A DNA stretch of 64,000 bases from Luidia sarsii (taxonomy: Eukaryota > Echinodermata > Asteroidea > Paxillosida > Luidiidae): NCBI GenBank assembly GCA_949987565.1, contig OX465119.1, positions 10,234,941-10,298,940 of the forward strand, given 5' to 3'. A program made the position numbers and the translations under genes. Below the pieces are notes generated by a model. That model did no database searches. It was not told where the DNA came from and saw nothing but the letters and a program-made list of their open reading frames with translations. Shown piece by piece: positions 43,051 to 56,592 of this stretch. Within the stretch, counting starts at the first letter, position 1. Each line of letters opens with the position of its first letter.

Positions 43051-44771
43051 TTAGACCGTCCTTTCAGTGTGGTTCATCTTCTGCTTCCTCTTGCCCCCTT
43101 TCTTGGCGGAGGGCGTTCGGGGTTCCCCCTCCTCCTCAGAGGCCAGCAGCCTCTCCCTGGAGGGCGTCTTGGCCAGTTTGGGCGTGGCCCTCGGAGGAGC
43201 CCCGCCCGCCGCCTCCCCAGCCATCCTGGACCGGCGCTTGGGCGTCGGCCGGGGCGTCGGCCCGTCCGTGTCCGAGCCGCCGCCCGCGGGCGAGTCTGCC
43301 GTCCTCCGCCGCCTTGGCGTGGCCCTCTTGGATCCCCGGCTGGGCGTGTCAAGGTGGTCGTCGCCGGCCGTGGCCGGCCCCGCCCTTTCCGCCTCCTCCT
43401 TGGGGCGCTTCTTGCGAGGCTTGGGTGGGATGCCTGCATCGGGCGCCTCAAAGGAGGCGGCTAGGCGTCTCTGGCTGCTCTGGGGCCGCGCCCGTTGCTC
43501 GGGGCGCCGGGGCGTGGCATCGTCATCGTCGTTACCGCTAGCAATGACGGCCGCCTCTCGGGACAGTGTCCGCTTCTTCTTCCGCCTCGCACTGATGTGC
43601 GATAAAAAAATAAAAAAATAAAACATTCTCAAGATCTTTGAAATTTCTTCCCGAAGGAATAAGAGGGCCTACGTTTTTGGAATTTAATCATCAAATGGCT
43701 GACAAGAACCCTGTTTAGATTTGACAAGCCTCTATGTCAGGCTGGCTCTCTGCCTTACCTTCTGGGCGCAGTGCTGTCCAAATCGCTGTCCTCTGTGCCC
43801 GAGATGATCTTCAGCTCTCCGCGTTTGTCAACGACCGCGGTCATCTAGCAAGAGCAAAAAAAAACCCACCCCAAAACAATAAGATTCCGGTTACGATCCA
43901 TTTAGTTGAATAGATGAAAAACAATGGGAGTTTTGTGAGTAGGATGGAACTACAGATGGATTACAGAGAAGATTGTTTCGTTCGCTTCCAAATAGTGCAG
44001 GTGCGGGAGAGTTTGGTGGAAAAACTCCCATTCGAGTCACAAAATATCGATACCGAGTTCGAGTCACATCTCTTCAGTGACTACGAGTCCTGAGTCAAAA
44101 AGGTCAAGTTTTGACAAAAGGGTCAAGTTTTGAGACAAAAGGGTCAAGTTTTGAGACAAAAGGGTGGAGTCTCGAGTCCCAATGTCAAGTCACTGAAAAA
44201 AAAGGAGGAGAGAAGAGTGCGGGTGTCGGTACCTTCGTGCGACTCTTCTTGGCTTTGGGCTTGGGCCGGCTCTTGGGCGTGGTCCCCGCATCTAGGTCGG
44301 CCCCGCCCGTGCTAGCGAGGGCGTCGTCGTAGCTGGCCTCCCCCAGCTCCTCCGCTAGAGGCTCCTCCCCCTCCTCCTCCTCAGGCTCCTCCCTGAGGTC
44401 TGTGGAATGAGTCGACGGGTCCATGCAACAAAGAGGGTCAGTGAGGCACCTTCGTATGATAGGGCATTCAGCGGCTTGTTTAGACCACTTCAACCCTCCT
44501 ATTAAACTGACCAACAAACAGACTGACCAACCAACCGATCAAAATTACTCATGCCTATTACTCATGCCTATAGTAAAATTACTCATGCCTTTGAACTCTC
44601 CTTTGCAACCAACCCATCAATCAATCGACCAATTGATCAATTGATTAATCAACTGACTGCCCGTACCGATCGACTGACCATCCAAACAACTTACCAACCA
44701 ACCAACCCATCTATCAATCGATCAATCAATCAATCGACCACCCAACCAGCCAAACAACCGACCAACCGATC

Positions 44772-44808
<37 letters not shown>

Positions 44809-47800
44809 ACCAATCTACCGATCAATCAATCGTCCAATCGACCGCTCATCAGTGACATAGTTAGCAGGGAAGTACATGTAGCCCCGTGGCCTGCTGCCTG
44901 TCAGACCAATCGACCAACCAATCAATCAACCAATCAACCGACCAACCAGCCACCCAACCAAACCAACTCACGTTCATCGGTGACATAGTTAGCCGGGAAG
45001 TATCCCTGCTGCCCGTCTGCCAGCTGCCCCATCCACCAGTTCTCGTTGTCTTCGTGCAGGACGGCGATCCACTCTCCCTGCCTCAGGCTCAGCTCGTCCG
45101 AGCGCTGGGCCGTGTAGTCGTAGAGCGCCACCACGCGGCGACGGTCGGCGTGCTCCGCGCCTCGATGCTTGGAGGCCGGCGAAGGGTTAAAGGTGAAGGT
45201 CGCAGGCCCACTCTGGCCCGTCTGGAATGTCAAAGAGAGAATCATTTGTCTGCTGAATTTATCCACAAATGAGACGAAAACAAAAAGTCGTTGAAAAGTC
45301 ATGCAAATTCTTCGGTATAGCGGTCATTAGTTATAGCAGTCGCGGCCACATATTTTGTACACTCATTGGGAGCCAAAGGGCATGTTCGTTATAACCGAAT
45401 GATCGTTATATAGGCGTTCCACTGTACATGTATGGTACATGCTTTACCCCTTTCTTGACTTGATATACGAGTGATTTCAAATGTTAAAACAAACAAACAG
45501 AATTTGGACGAGGATGGACTCACGGCCTGCAGGGAGATGTTGGGCGTCGACGCTCGGGGGAAGAAAGATCTGGGCGGAGTCCATCCTGTCCCGCCCATAC
45601 TCATACCGAGGCTACGCACCCCGCGGGCTGACTGGCTGGCCAAAAATGAACTCTGCGCAAACGGAACAAAAGAACAAACCCCGCCGACGCAAACAAAAGT
45701 TAAAATCAAAACTCATCGTTGTGATAAATGCAAAGAATACATTATATGCAATCATGTCTGAAATTGCTGACTGATTTAAAAGAGCAAATCTCAACAAATG
45801 TCAAGTGCCTGCTATTTTGATCCTAGCAGGACCTTTCCCAAAGGCAGAACGACGGAGGGCATTCTGGCTTGGAGAAGGGACCTGCTGGGTTTGAAAGGGA
45901 AAATTTATGAAAAATAAAAATTAACTCGACCAGAATTTTGTCAGGTAAATGACAGAAAGGGCAGAACGGTAAAAGGTCACCAAGGTAATTTTTTTTCTAA
46001 TTACTCATTAATTTCCATTTGGTATGTGCTTCAGTCCTATCCACAGTCCATTTTCACATATTACGTCATGATGAAGTAAAAACTAATTGTAAAAAAAGCC
46101 ATAAAACAGAACGGACACAATTTTTTCCCAGTAGAAGGGTATCAAGAAGTTTTACTGTCTGAACACACTTATGCACAGCTGCCAACCTATCTTGCTAAAA
46201 AAAGAGGAATCACAGAGAAAACTACATAGGAATACATGTATATTTCCAAGCCAAAAATCGGAATCTGTTGTCAAGAGCTTGTAAAAAAAGGAATGAATTT
46301 TTACCAAAAAATGAGGAATTATTCCTCCAAAATAGAAATGGCAGCTATGCTTATGCCCTTTCGCAGGGCGCCCGAAAAAATTTCGGGAATAATTCTCTCG
46401 GTGACAATTTTGCGGACGCTTTCGAGTTGAAAACAATTTCAATGTAGAACCAGACTTGAGATGGCACCAGCACGCAATGGCAGTCCGTGGGTTGTGATAG
46501 GATATCAGGTACCAGACCACTGTGCGCCGTCTCAAAACTGGAGCGAGCTTGTGGCTTCCAGTAAATGCAAGCCCAAGCCAAGGAATTCAGACCCAATCAG
46601 AAAAAAAATAATCACTCCAAAATCAAGCCAACTGTGAAATTAAGTCCAAAACACAAAATTCATCAAGCGAAGAATAAAAAAGCAACAACATGCATTTGGA
46701 TGCAATCAGAAAAATCACCTCAAAAATCAAGCAGCTACAAAATAGGTCCAAAAACAAGAAATTCAAACAAATAAAAAAACACCTCAAAACAAAAACTGAG
46801 AAACGCGTCTCTTCTATATCAGTCTCTTAGAAATAACACAACATTTGAATTAAGGTGATATACAAAAATGTTGCAAATTGCTTACTGGCTAAAATTACCA
46901 AAATGTAAATCTAAAATTTAGTGGGCCTGACGTTTCGATCCTAGCAGGACCTTTCTCAAAGGCTGAGAAAGGTCCTGCTAGGATCGAAACGTCAGGCCCA
47001 CTAAATTTTAAGACAACATTTGAATGGTAGCTTTGTTTATCTCCAACAAAGGTGTTCTCTAAATGTCACCTCGTTAGGTTAAAGTGTGGGTGTGAGTTTG
47101 ATTAAGCCCACATATCAGGTTTACCTGCGATGTTAATTGCCCAAGCATTGCATTATCTAACTACCATCACCATCTGCTGTATCAATCACAACCACAAATC
47201 TGACGAGAGTTATCTTCGGGAATAAGTTTCCCCAACATAAGACTGTGCATGGTGGTGGTGCTAATAAAGTGTAGGTTTGCGGTGACACCATGTACGGGAA
47301 TCTCTTTTGTGAGTGAGTGTGGTTCCGGCTGAAAAAGAATGTTTCGTACAGTGTACTCTGTCCGTCTTACTCGAGTGAAAACCCTCTGGTTCTTTTCAGA
47401 ACCACATTCACTCACAAAAAGTGATTCTCGTACATGGTGTCACCGCAAACCTATACTCGTCATAAGTTTTCAATGTAGGTGACATGAAACTTGGACGCGA
47501 CCTTTGTGACCCGTGACTCAGACTCGACCTTTGTGACCCGTGACTCGAGACTCGACCTGGATGATCGGGGACTCGGACTCAAGACTCGAGAGATGTGACT
47601 CAGACTTGTGCCTGATGTTCGGCGACTTCTGAAATACAAGTCTGGTTACCATGAGTACAACACACGACAACAGGGCAAAACCTTTTTTTTTGGGGGGAAA
47701 GATATAAAAAATAAAAATAATCATGCATATTCCTCACACATGACTCTCGTGATTTCAGGGCGACAACGAAAATCGCCGATCCTGTCCTTGTGACCCCACT

Positions 47801-50800
47801 AGAGTGAGATAGGGGTCGTGTCAAATCCTGGGGTTAATCAGTGCGATGTCCATTCAAGGTGCGAGTGAGTGTTAATGGTTTGTGTCTCTAAGACCGTTGT
47901 CAGGCTTGCGTTTGATGAAGCGGTGCAATCTGCGGCCACCACAAACGGCCGCCCCAGGCCACCGTAAACTTTCAGTGGCCTAGATGCCGCTGGGGGGGGG
48001 GGGCGGTAAAAAAAAAAAAACGTACGCGGAGAAATACAGCTTGGTAGCATTTTCAGCCAGTTTCAAATTCTGAGCAAAAAAGCAGAGAAGACGTTTGGAG
48101 AAATTTGAGAGAGTGGAATGGTTGACAACTTGAAAGCAACCCATGCAAAAAGTTCAATCATAATTGCAATCGCTAAGCAACGATTCTCAAGATGGCTACT
48201 CATTCAGAAAAAAACCCCAAAACGAAACACCCGCCCATACAAAAAAATGGTTAGCATTCTGAATTTCAAAACACCATGCGATAGATGCGAGTCAAACGTG
48301 CTTCATCAAACTTTTCCGTTGCGGAGGGAGAGGGTAGGATCGGTGCAATTTGCTGAGTGTTAGCGTACCGACGACGTGATCGGCAGTTAATTGATCACAA
48401 CGGACGTGGGAGAGAGGCGGAGGGGTGGTGAGACAACTACCGAATGACGAGGGGGGGTGAGGGCGCTGTGATACCTACCATGCCCGGCGATTCGAACTGC
48501 GCAAGGCTGGGTACGGGCAGCTGTGTACCCATGCTGCGATTGGACAAGCCAGGCTACGATTCGGACACAAAATGTGACACCATGCATGGGAGCCAATACC
48601 AACACAACAGAAAAACATTAATGCAATTCACAAAATACTCGATCAAAACCAATTCCTTTTCTATCTAAATTATCGAAATGAAGTTAATACAAAAAAAACG
48701 GTTGCAAACTAAAATGACCTGCAATACATCAATCTCAAAAGTTAGAGGGCCTGATGTTTCGATCCTAGCAGGACCTTTCTCAAAGGCAGAGGCAACATTA
48801 TTAGTCTGTCAGAGAAACGAGAGGAGGCACTGTACTGAAACCTCCCACATCGGCAAGAATTTGCATCAGCATCCAAAACGTGACAAATGCATAAATCAAG
48901 CTGTCAAGCACAGTTTTGCAGTGACAACGAATCACTTTTGTGAGGAACTATTGTTGAGGGGTTACTCCTCTGCTGAGCTTACTGATGAAGAACATTGCAT
49001 TGAAGCAGACAGAGTAAGAGCAGTTCTCGATGAGCTTACAACTGTCCTGTTACCGACCCTATACTTAAAGAAAACCATTAATCGAAGTGACATTGGTCTT
49101 GTCTTACTCTAAAATTATGAAAATGGAACAGGAGTACAGTTTAAATTTTCACAATTTTTTTTTTTTACTGTCAAACAAATAAAACTGACTGGGACCTTTA
49201 TGAACAAATTGGCAAAGAAAACTTTGACTGGACCGGGACTTGAACCTGAGACCTCTGGTTTTGCGTACCAGCGCTCTTCCATCTGAGCTATCCAGCCCTT
49301 AGATGGTGGCCTTTCAAAATAGTCAACTAGTCTTTGCCGGGAGGGGGGGGGGGTGGGGGAGGGGGTGTTGCCAATTTAAAGTCTACTGTGATGGTAACTT
49401 TCCAGAAAAAACCCGCAAATCAATGATTTCACGCCACGTAGCCATTACAAAACGCGTACGATCCATCCACCAGTGTATACTGTATACATTTTATGCAAAC
49501 ACACTTGTAACATGCATCTCTACTGCTGCCAACTGAATATTCACAAAACACTTCTCGGGTATACGTCACAAGGGGCCACAACAACTCACAGCGAGACCTC
49601 TCGTTCATATCACAAGCCCGGGCATCTCCTAGACAAAACTCACAAATCGGCATGGCAACCGAGGCAAGAAAGCAGGAATTTGTGCAATTCAGAGTTCAGT
49701 TGTCCTGCTGTGGATTTTTTGCAAAGTGTTTGATGCGTCGTAACTCGACTGGACGATCCATCCTATTGTTTTCTCGCGACTGGTTGCAATGATGAGATCG
49801 ATGACAGTAACCAGCGGTCGATTATCACAAAGACTCACGGTCTATCGTCCCTCAACTTATGATTGATAACCCATTGGAGGTTGTGATAGGTCGTATCATC
49901 TGAAGATTGGTCGTAAGAATTGGTGACTTTAATCAATTCGGTCACAGGGCTCATTCACTCTCTACCTTTTCTGTTTCGATTCTAGCAGGACCTTTCTCAA
50001 AGGCAGAATGCCTTTTCTGTTTCGATCCTAGCAGGACCTTTCTCAAAGGCAGATTGCCTTTTTCTGTTTTGATCCTGGCAGGACCTTTCTCAAAGGCAGA
50101 ATGCTTTTTCTGTTTCGATCCTAGCAGGACCTTTCTCAAAGGCAGAATGCTTTTTCTGTTTCGATCCTGGCAGGACCTTTCTCAAAGGCAGATTGCTTTT
50201 TCTGTTTCGATCCTGGCAGGACCTTTCTCAAAGGCAGATTGCCTTTTCTGTTTCGATCCTAGCAGGACCTTTCTCAAAGGCAGAATGCCTTTTCTGTTTC
50301 GATCCTAGCAGGACCTTTCTCAAAGGTAGAATGCTTTTTCTGTTTCGATCCTAGCAGGACCATTCTCAAAGGCAGAATGCTTTTTCTGTTTCGATCCTTG
50401 CAGGACCTTTCTCAAAGGCAGAATGCTTTTTCTGTTTCGATCCTAGCAGGACCTTTCTCAAAGGCAGAATGTCTTTCTGTTTCGATCCTAGCAGGACCTT
50501 TCTCAAAGGCAGAATGCCTTTTTCTGTTTCGATCCTAGCAGGACCTTTCTCAAAGGCAGAATGTCTTTCTGTTTGGATCCTAGCAGGACCTTTCTCAAAG
50601 GTAGAAAGCTTTTTCTGTTTCGATCCTAGCAGGACCTTTCTCAAAGGCAGAATGCTTTTTATTTTTCGATCTTTAATAAACCAAACCAATGATGAAATAA
50701 AAAAAAAAAACCTCAACTTTCCGCGGAGGATCCCACTCACCTGAGGTGGAGGTTTCACGACCGAGGTGTTGAAGGTCGAGCCCCAGGTACTCAGGGTGGG

Positions 50801-53800
50801 CTGCATGGGAAAGGTGCCGCCTGTCGGCGCGAGCAGGGAGTTACCCAGCATGCTCTGCTGCAGCTGCTGACTCTGCGAGCCGTCTTCGTTGCCCTGGGGA
50901 GGGGAGGGGGGGGGAGGGGAGGGGGGAGGGGGAGGTGAGGCAAGTTTGAAGAGAGATGAGGGGAGGCGAGGTAAGGCAGGTGAGGCAAGGCAAGGTGAGG
51001 GAGGTAAAGTGAGGCGAGGGGAGGTGAGGGGAGGTGAGGGGAGGTGAGGTGAGGGGAGGCGAGCGAAGGGAGGTCAGGGGAGGTAGGCAAGGCAAGGGGA
51101 GGGGAGGGAGGTGAGGCAAGGGGAGGGGAGGGAGGTGAGGCAAGGAGAGGGAAAGGGGAGGGTGTGACACCATTTTTTAAAGTTAACTTTCAGTTGCTCT
51201 GTGGTTCATTTATAGGCAGACTAGTTGATAATTTAGGAAGCTTAAGGCCACCGTCTAAAGCCGCGTCCGCACTGGACTTAAAATGGGTAAACTAACCGAG
51301 CAAATGGGTAAATTGACCATTTTAAGTCCAGTGCGGACAGCCCAGGAAGTTTTCCTCCCAGGTAACTTACCCGACTCCAGTGGGTAGTTTAACCGACCAA
51401 CTTCTGCCCGGTTAAATTGACCTGGTCAGTTTAACCGAGTCGATAAGTCCAATCCGGACACGACGTCTCGGTAAACGACTCGGTAAAAAACCACATCTGG
51501 CGCCCTGCACGTTACGTTACTGTATGCAAGACTCGTGCGGGCGCAGGGTAACAACGTGTTTGTGTACCTAGAGTACAGAGTCTGTTAGTTTTACCGATCG
51601 TCTCGGTTAGTTTACCCGAGTCGAAAAGTGCGGATGCCGGAAAGATTTACCCATTGGAATGTTACCCACGGGCTCGGTAAAAAATAAGTCCAGTGCGGAC
51701 ACGGCTTAAGGGCTGGACAGCTCAAAACCAGGTCTCAGGTTCAAGTCCCAAACAAGTTTTCTTCGGAAGTTTTTGAAAAAAAATCTAAAAAATAAATAAA
51801 ATATATTTCAGAGGGATAAACTAAATGCAAGATTGGTTCCTATCCTTGGGGGGGGGGGATGAGTATAAACAATCAGAATTACCTTGGCCATCGCTTTAAA
51901 GGCCTATCGTTGCCATGGTAAATGGCAAGGGGAGACACAATGGTGCAGCAGACGTGCAGAAGCCAGCAGATCAACGGCAAATGAGCGGATGCAGTGCAAC
52001 GTAAAATTGACAAGAAAATTAAAACAGAAAAGAAACCCAATACAGGACAATGATAGCACTGAAAAATGACAGCCAGCGAACACAGCAAATAAAAGATAAT
52101 AGAGCAAACATGCATGCGTGCAGATTGCGGCAAAATAACATTTGCATTCACTAGAATTTACAAAAAAAATTGCAGGTGCATTCATATTCGGGGGTTAGGG
52201 GGCTAAGGGGCTAGGAAGTTAGGGGGCTAAGGGGCTAGGGGGCTAGGGGGTTAGGGGGCCAGGGGGCCAGGGGGTCAGGGGGTCAGGGGGCCAGGCGGCT
52301 GGGGGGCTAGGGGGCTAGGGAGCTAGTGTGAAACCTTTACCATGACCGTGGCTAGCTTAGCCTTGACCCTCTCCATCCGTAGCAAATAAAAGATAATAGA
52401 GCAAACATGCATGCGTGCAGATTGCGGCAAAATAACATTTGCATTCACTAGAATTTACAGAAAAACTTGCAGGTGCATTCATATTCGGGGGCTAGGGGGC
52501 TAGAGGGCCAGGGGGCCAGGGGGCCAGGGGGCCAGGGGGCCAGGGGGCTAGGGGGCTTGGGGGCTAGGGGGCTAGGGGGCTAGGGGGCTAGGGAGCTAGG
52601 GAGCTAGGGGCTAAGGGGCTAGGGGGCTAGGGGGCTAGGGGGCTAGGGGGCCAGGGGGCCAGGGGGCTAGGGGGCCAGGGGGCTAGGGGGCTAGGGGCTA
52701 AGGGGCTAGGGAGCTAGGGGGTTAGGGGGCTAAGGGGCTAGGGGGCCAGGGGGCCAGGGGGCTAGGGGGCTAGGGGGCCAGGGGGCTAGGGGGCTAGGGG
52801 CTAAGGGGCTAGGGAGCAAGGGGGTTAGGGGGCTAAGGGGCTAGGGAGCTAGGGGGCTAAGGGGCTAGGGGGCCAGGGGGCTAGGGGGCTAGGGGGCTAG
52901 GGGGCTAGGGGGCTAGGAGGCTAGGGAGCTAGGGAGTTAGGGGCTAAGGGGCTAGGGGGCTAGGGGGCCAGGGGGCCAGGGGGCTAGGGGGCTAGGGGGC
53001 CAGGGGGCCGGGTGCCAGGGGGCCAGGGGGCCAGGGGGCTAGGGGGCCAGGGGGCTAGGGGGCCAGGGGGCCAGGGGCCAGGGGGCCATGGGGCCAGGGG
53101 GCCAGGGGGCCAGGGGGCCAGGGGGCCAGGGGGCCAGGGGGCCAGGGGGCCAGGGGGCCAGGGGGCCAGGGGGCCAGGGGGCCAGGGGGCCAGGGGGCCA
53201 GGGGGCCAGGCGGCTGGGGGGCCAGGGGGCTAGGGAGCTAGTGTGAAACCTTTACCATGACCGTGGCTAGCTTAGCCTTGACCCTCTCCATCCGTAGTGA
53301 CTTGGCCGTGTCCAGTTCTTCCTTCAACTCCTTCTTGGTGCCCAGGAGGGTCAGCATGGATTCCTCGGCCTTGCCGGGCGTCTGGCCGTCGTCCTTCCGC
53401 TGGCCAGTGCTGGCCAGGCCGCTGGACGTACTCCTCAGCCCGAGGTCCAGCTGGGCCACTGCGGCCACCAAAGCAGACAAGCAAACACACCGACCAACAA
53501 ACAATCAATGGAACGAGCTACGAAAATACGTTTCTAGGCCGGCTATCCTCCATATCGGTAAAGATTTGTTGACAAACAAATTAAAGGAAAAACTCAATGG
53601 GAATTTTTGAAGTACACTCTGTCTCTCATCACTTTGTTTAATAGACTGACCTTTAGCGTCATAGACATAGACCTGGATGGCATGACCTTCACCTCTGGAG
53701 CAGATAGCCACCATGTGTTCAAAGGGATGGTAGTCAACAGCCATGGATGGGTACTTGAAGCCAAGGTTAGAGTAGGCCGCCACTTGTTCACCTGAGGGAG

Positions 53801-54503
53801 GGAGGGAGGGAGAGAGGGAAAGAGGGGAGGGGGAGCGAGGGAGGGAGGGAAGGGAGGGAGGGGGAGGGAGCGAAAGGGGTGGGAGAGACAGGGAGGTAGA
53901 GAGAGGGGGGAGAGGTCGGGGAGAGGAGGGAAGGAGGGAGACAGGGAGGCAGGCAGGGAGGGAGGTAGGCAGGGAGGGAGAGAGGGAGAGAGGGAGAGAG
54001 GGGGAGGAGGAGCAAGGGAGGGACAGAGGGAGGGAGGGGGAGGGAGCGAAAGGGGTGGGAGAGACAGGGAGGTAGAGAGAGGGGGGAGAGGTCGGGGAGA
54101 GGAGGGAAGGAGGGAGACAGGGAGGCAGGCAGGGAGGGAGGTAGGCAGGGAGGGAGAGAGGGAGAGAGGGAGAGAGGGGGAGGAGGAGCAAGGGAGGGAC
54201 GGAGGGAGGGAGGGGGAGGGAGCGAAAGGGGTGGGAGAGACAGGGAGGTAGAGAGAGGGGGAGAGGCAGTAAAGAGAAGGAGGGAAGGAGGGAGGGAGGG
54301 AGGCAGGCAGGGAGGGAGGTAGGCAGGGAGGGAGGGAGAAAGGGAGGGAGGGAGAGAGGGAGGGAGGGACAGAGGGAGGGAGGGACAGAGGGAGGGAGGC
54401 AGGGAGGGAGGGAGGGAGGGAGGGAGGCAGGCAGGCAGGGAGGGAGGGAGGTAGGCAGGCAGGCAGGCAGGCAGGCAGGGAGGGAGGCAGGCAGGCAGGG
54501 AGG

Positions 54504-54536
<33 letters not shown>

Positions 54537-55989
54537 AGGCAGCCGGGGAGGAAGGCGGGGAGGGAGGGAAGGAGGACGCTTTAGTCAGATTCAAATGTCC
54601 GTGACTATAAACAGCTTTTTTGTGGCCTCCCAGGGTCTTCACACTGAGGGTCACAAATACTCAAATAGAAACATCATCAGTGACAATCGATGGTTCATGA
54701 AATCGATCACCGGTTCTTCTTTCCTCTTCCCATTACCTGTGTCCGTGTTCCAGACGTACGCCTGGCAATCTTCGCTCCCCGAGATGACGAAGGAGCCACA
54801 CTCGGTGAGGGTGCTGCGGACGTGCTCCCGGAAGTTCAGGGCTCCGAGGTAACGCTGCATCACCGTGAACCTACCGGGCAGGAAGGGCAAAGGTCAAAGA
54901 GCAAAGGTTTCAACCTCAGACAGCCACAGAGACACAGGAAGACAAGGATTTGAAATATGTCTGGTAACAAACTTCAATGCTCCCCTTCCCAAACTGAACA
55001 TGATTTAGGCTAGAGCTAGGGCTAGGGGCTGGGGCTAGGGGTCCAGGGGGCTATGGGCTAGGAGGCCAGGAGGCTAAGTGGCTAGGGGTGTAGGGAACTA
55101 ACGGCCAGGGGGCCAGGGGACTAGGGGCCTAAGGGTTAGGGAGCTAGACAGCCAGGGGGCTAGACAGCCAGGGGGCTAGGTGGCTAGGGGGCTAAGGGCC
55201 AGGGGGCTAGGGGCTAAATGGGGTATGGGGCTATGGGGCTAGGGGCTATGGGGCTAGGGGCTAGGGGGCTAGGGGGCTAGGGGCTAGGGTGCTAAGGGGC
55301 TAAGGGCTAGCTAGGGGGCTAGAAGGCCAGGGGCTAGGGGGCTCAGGGGGCTAGAGGCTAAGGGATGGGGGCTAGAATACTACAGGGCTAGGGGGCAATG
55401 GGGTTAGAAGGCTAGGGGATAGGGGGCTAAGGGGCTAGGGGGCTTGGGGGCTAGGGGGCTAAGGGGCTAGGGGAATAGGGATCTAGAGGGCCAGGGGTTA
55501 GGGGTTAGGGGGTTAGGGGGCTAGGGAGTAATGGGGGCTGGTGCTGGGGCTAGGAGTTTCTGATGAGAGGTCGCCTACAAACTGGGAGGGAAGCGATGAG
55601 GTGCTTACAGTCTTAGGTCCATCATGCGTAGGTTGTTGTCCCTGCCGTGGATGAGAAGTCTGCGGCCGCTGGGGTGAACCTCGAGGCTGTTGATGGTCAC
55701 ACCCTCCAGCTCCTTCTCGGTGATGACCTTCTCCAGGGACCATTTGTCTGGCGAGCCTGGCAGATGAGAGACAGCGAGTGAGAATGAGTGAGAATGAGTG
55801 AGAAAGGGGGAGATGTGGGGAGACGGAAAGAGAGAGAGAGAGAGAGAGAGAGAGTGTGGGAGGGAAAAGAGAGAGAACACAGAGAGGAGGTAGAGGTAGA
55901 GACAGAAAGACAGACAAAGATATACCGTACAAAGAAGAGAGAGAGAAAGCGATTGAGAGTAAGTGAGAAAGGGGGAGATGTGGGGAGAC

Positions 55990-56025
<36 letters not shown>

Positions 56026-56513
56026 AGAGAAAAGAGAGAGAACACAGAGAGGGGGAGAGGTCGAGACAGAAAGACAGACAAAGATATACCGTACAAAGAA
56101 GAGAGAGAGAAAGCGAGTGAGAGTAAGTGAGAAAGGGGGAGATGTGGGGAGACGGAAAGAGAGAGAGAGTGTGGGAGAGAAAAAGAGAGAACACAGAGAG
56201 GGGGAGAGGTAGAGACAGAAAGACAGACAAAGATATACCGTACAAAGAAGAGAGAGAGAAAGCGATTGAGAGTAAGTGAGAAAGGGGGAGATGTGGGGAG
56301 ACGGAAAGAGAGAGAGAGTGTGGGAGAGAAAAGAGAGAGAACACAGAGAGGGGGAGAGGTAGAGACAGAAAGACAGACAAAGATATACCGTACAAAGAAG
56401 AGAGAGAGAAAGCGATTGAGAGTAAGTGAGAAAGGGGGAGATGTGGGGAGATGGAAAGAGAGAGAGAGTGTGGGAGAGAAAAGAGAGAGAACACAGAGAG
56501 GATGGAGAGGTAA

Positions 56514-56592
<79 letters not shown>

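Noticed and set aside
43036..43621. Plus-strand frames of 142-185 codons over the last AHI1 exon
   Set aside because: They are antisense shadows of a GC-rich exon whose minus-strand frame joins upstream AHI1 exons in phase.
49907..50308. Plus-strand frame with repeated [10 protein letters not shown]
   Set aside because: Translation of the 46-bp family A satellite in an AHI1 intron.
53505..54654. Minus-strand Ser/Pro/Leu-rich frames up to 288 codons
   Set aside because: They translate the GGGA/GGCA purine tract; only residues from the true exon 53651-53791 have AHI1 similarity.
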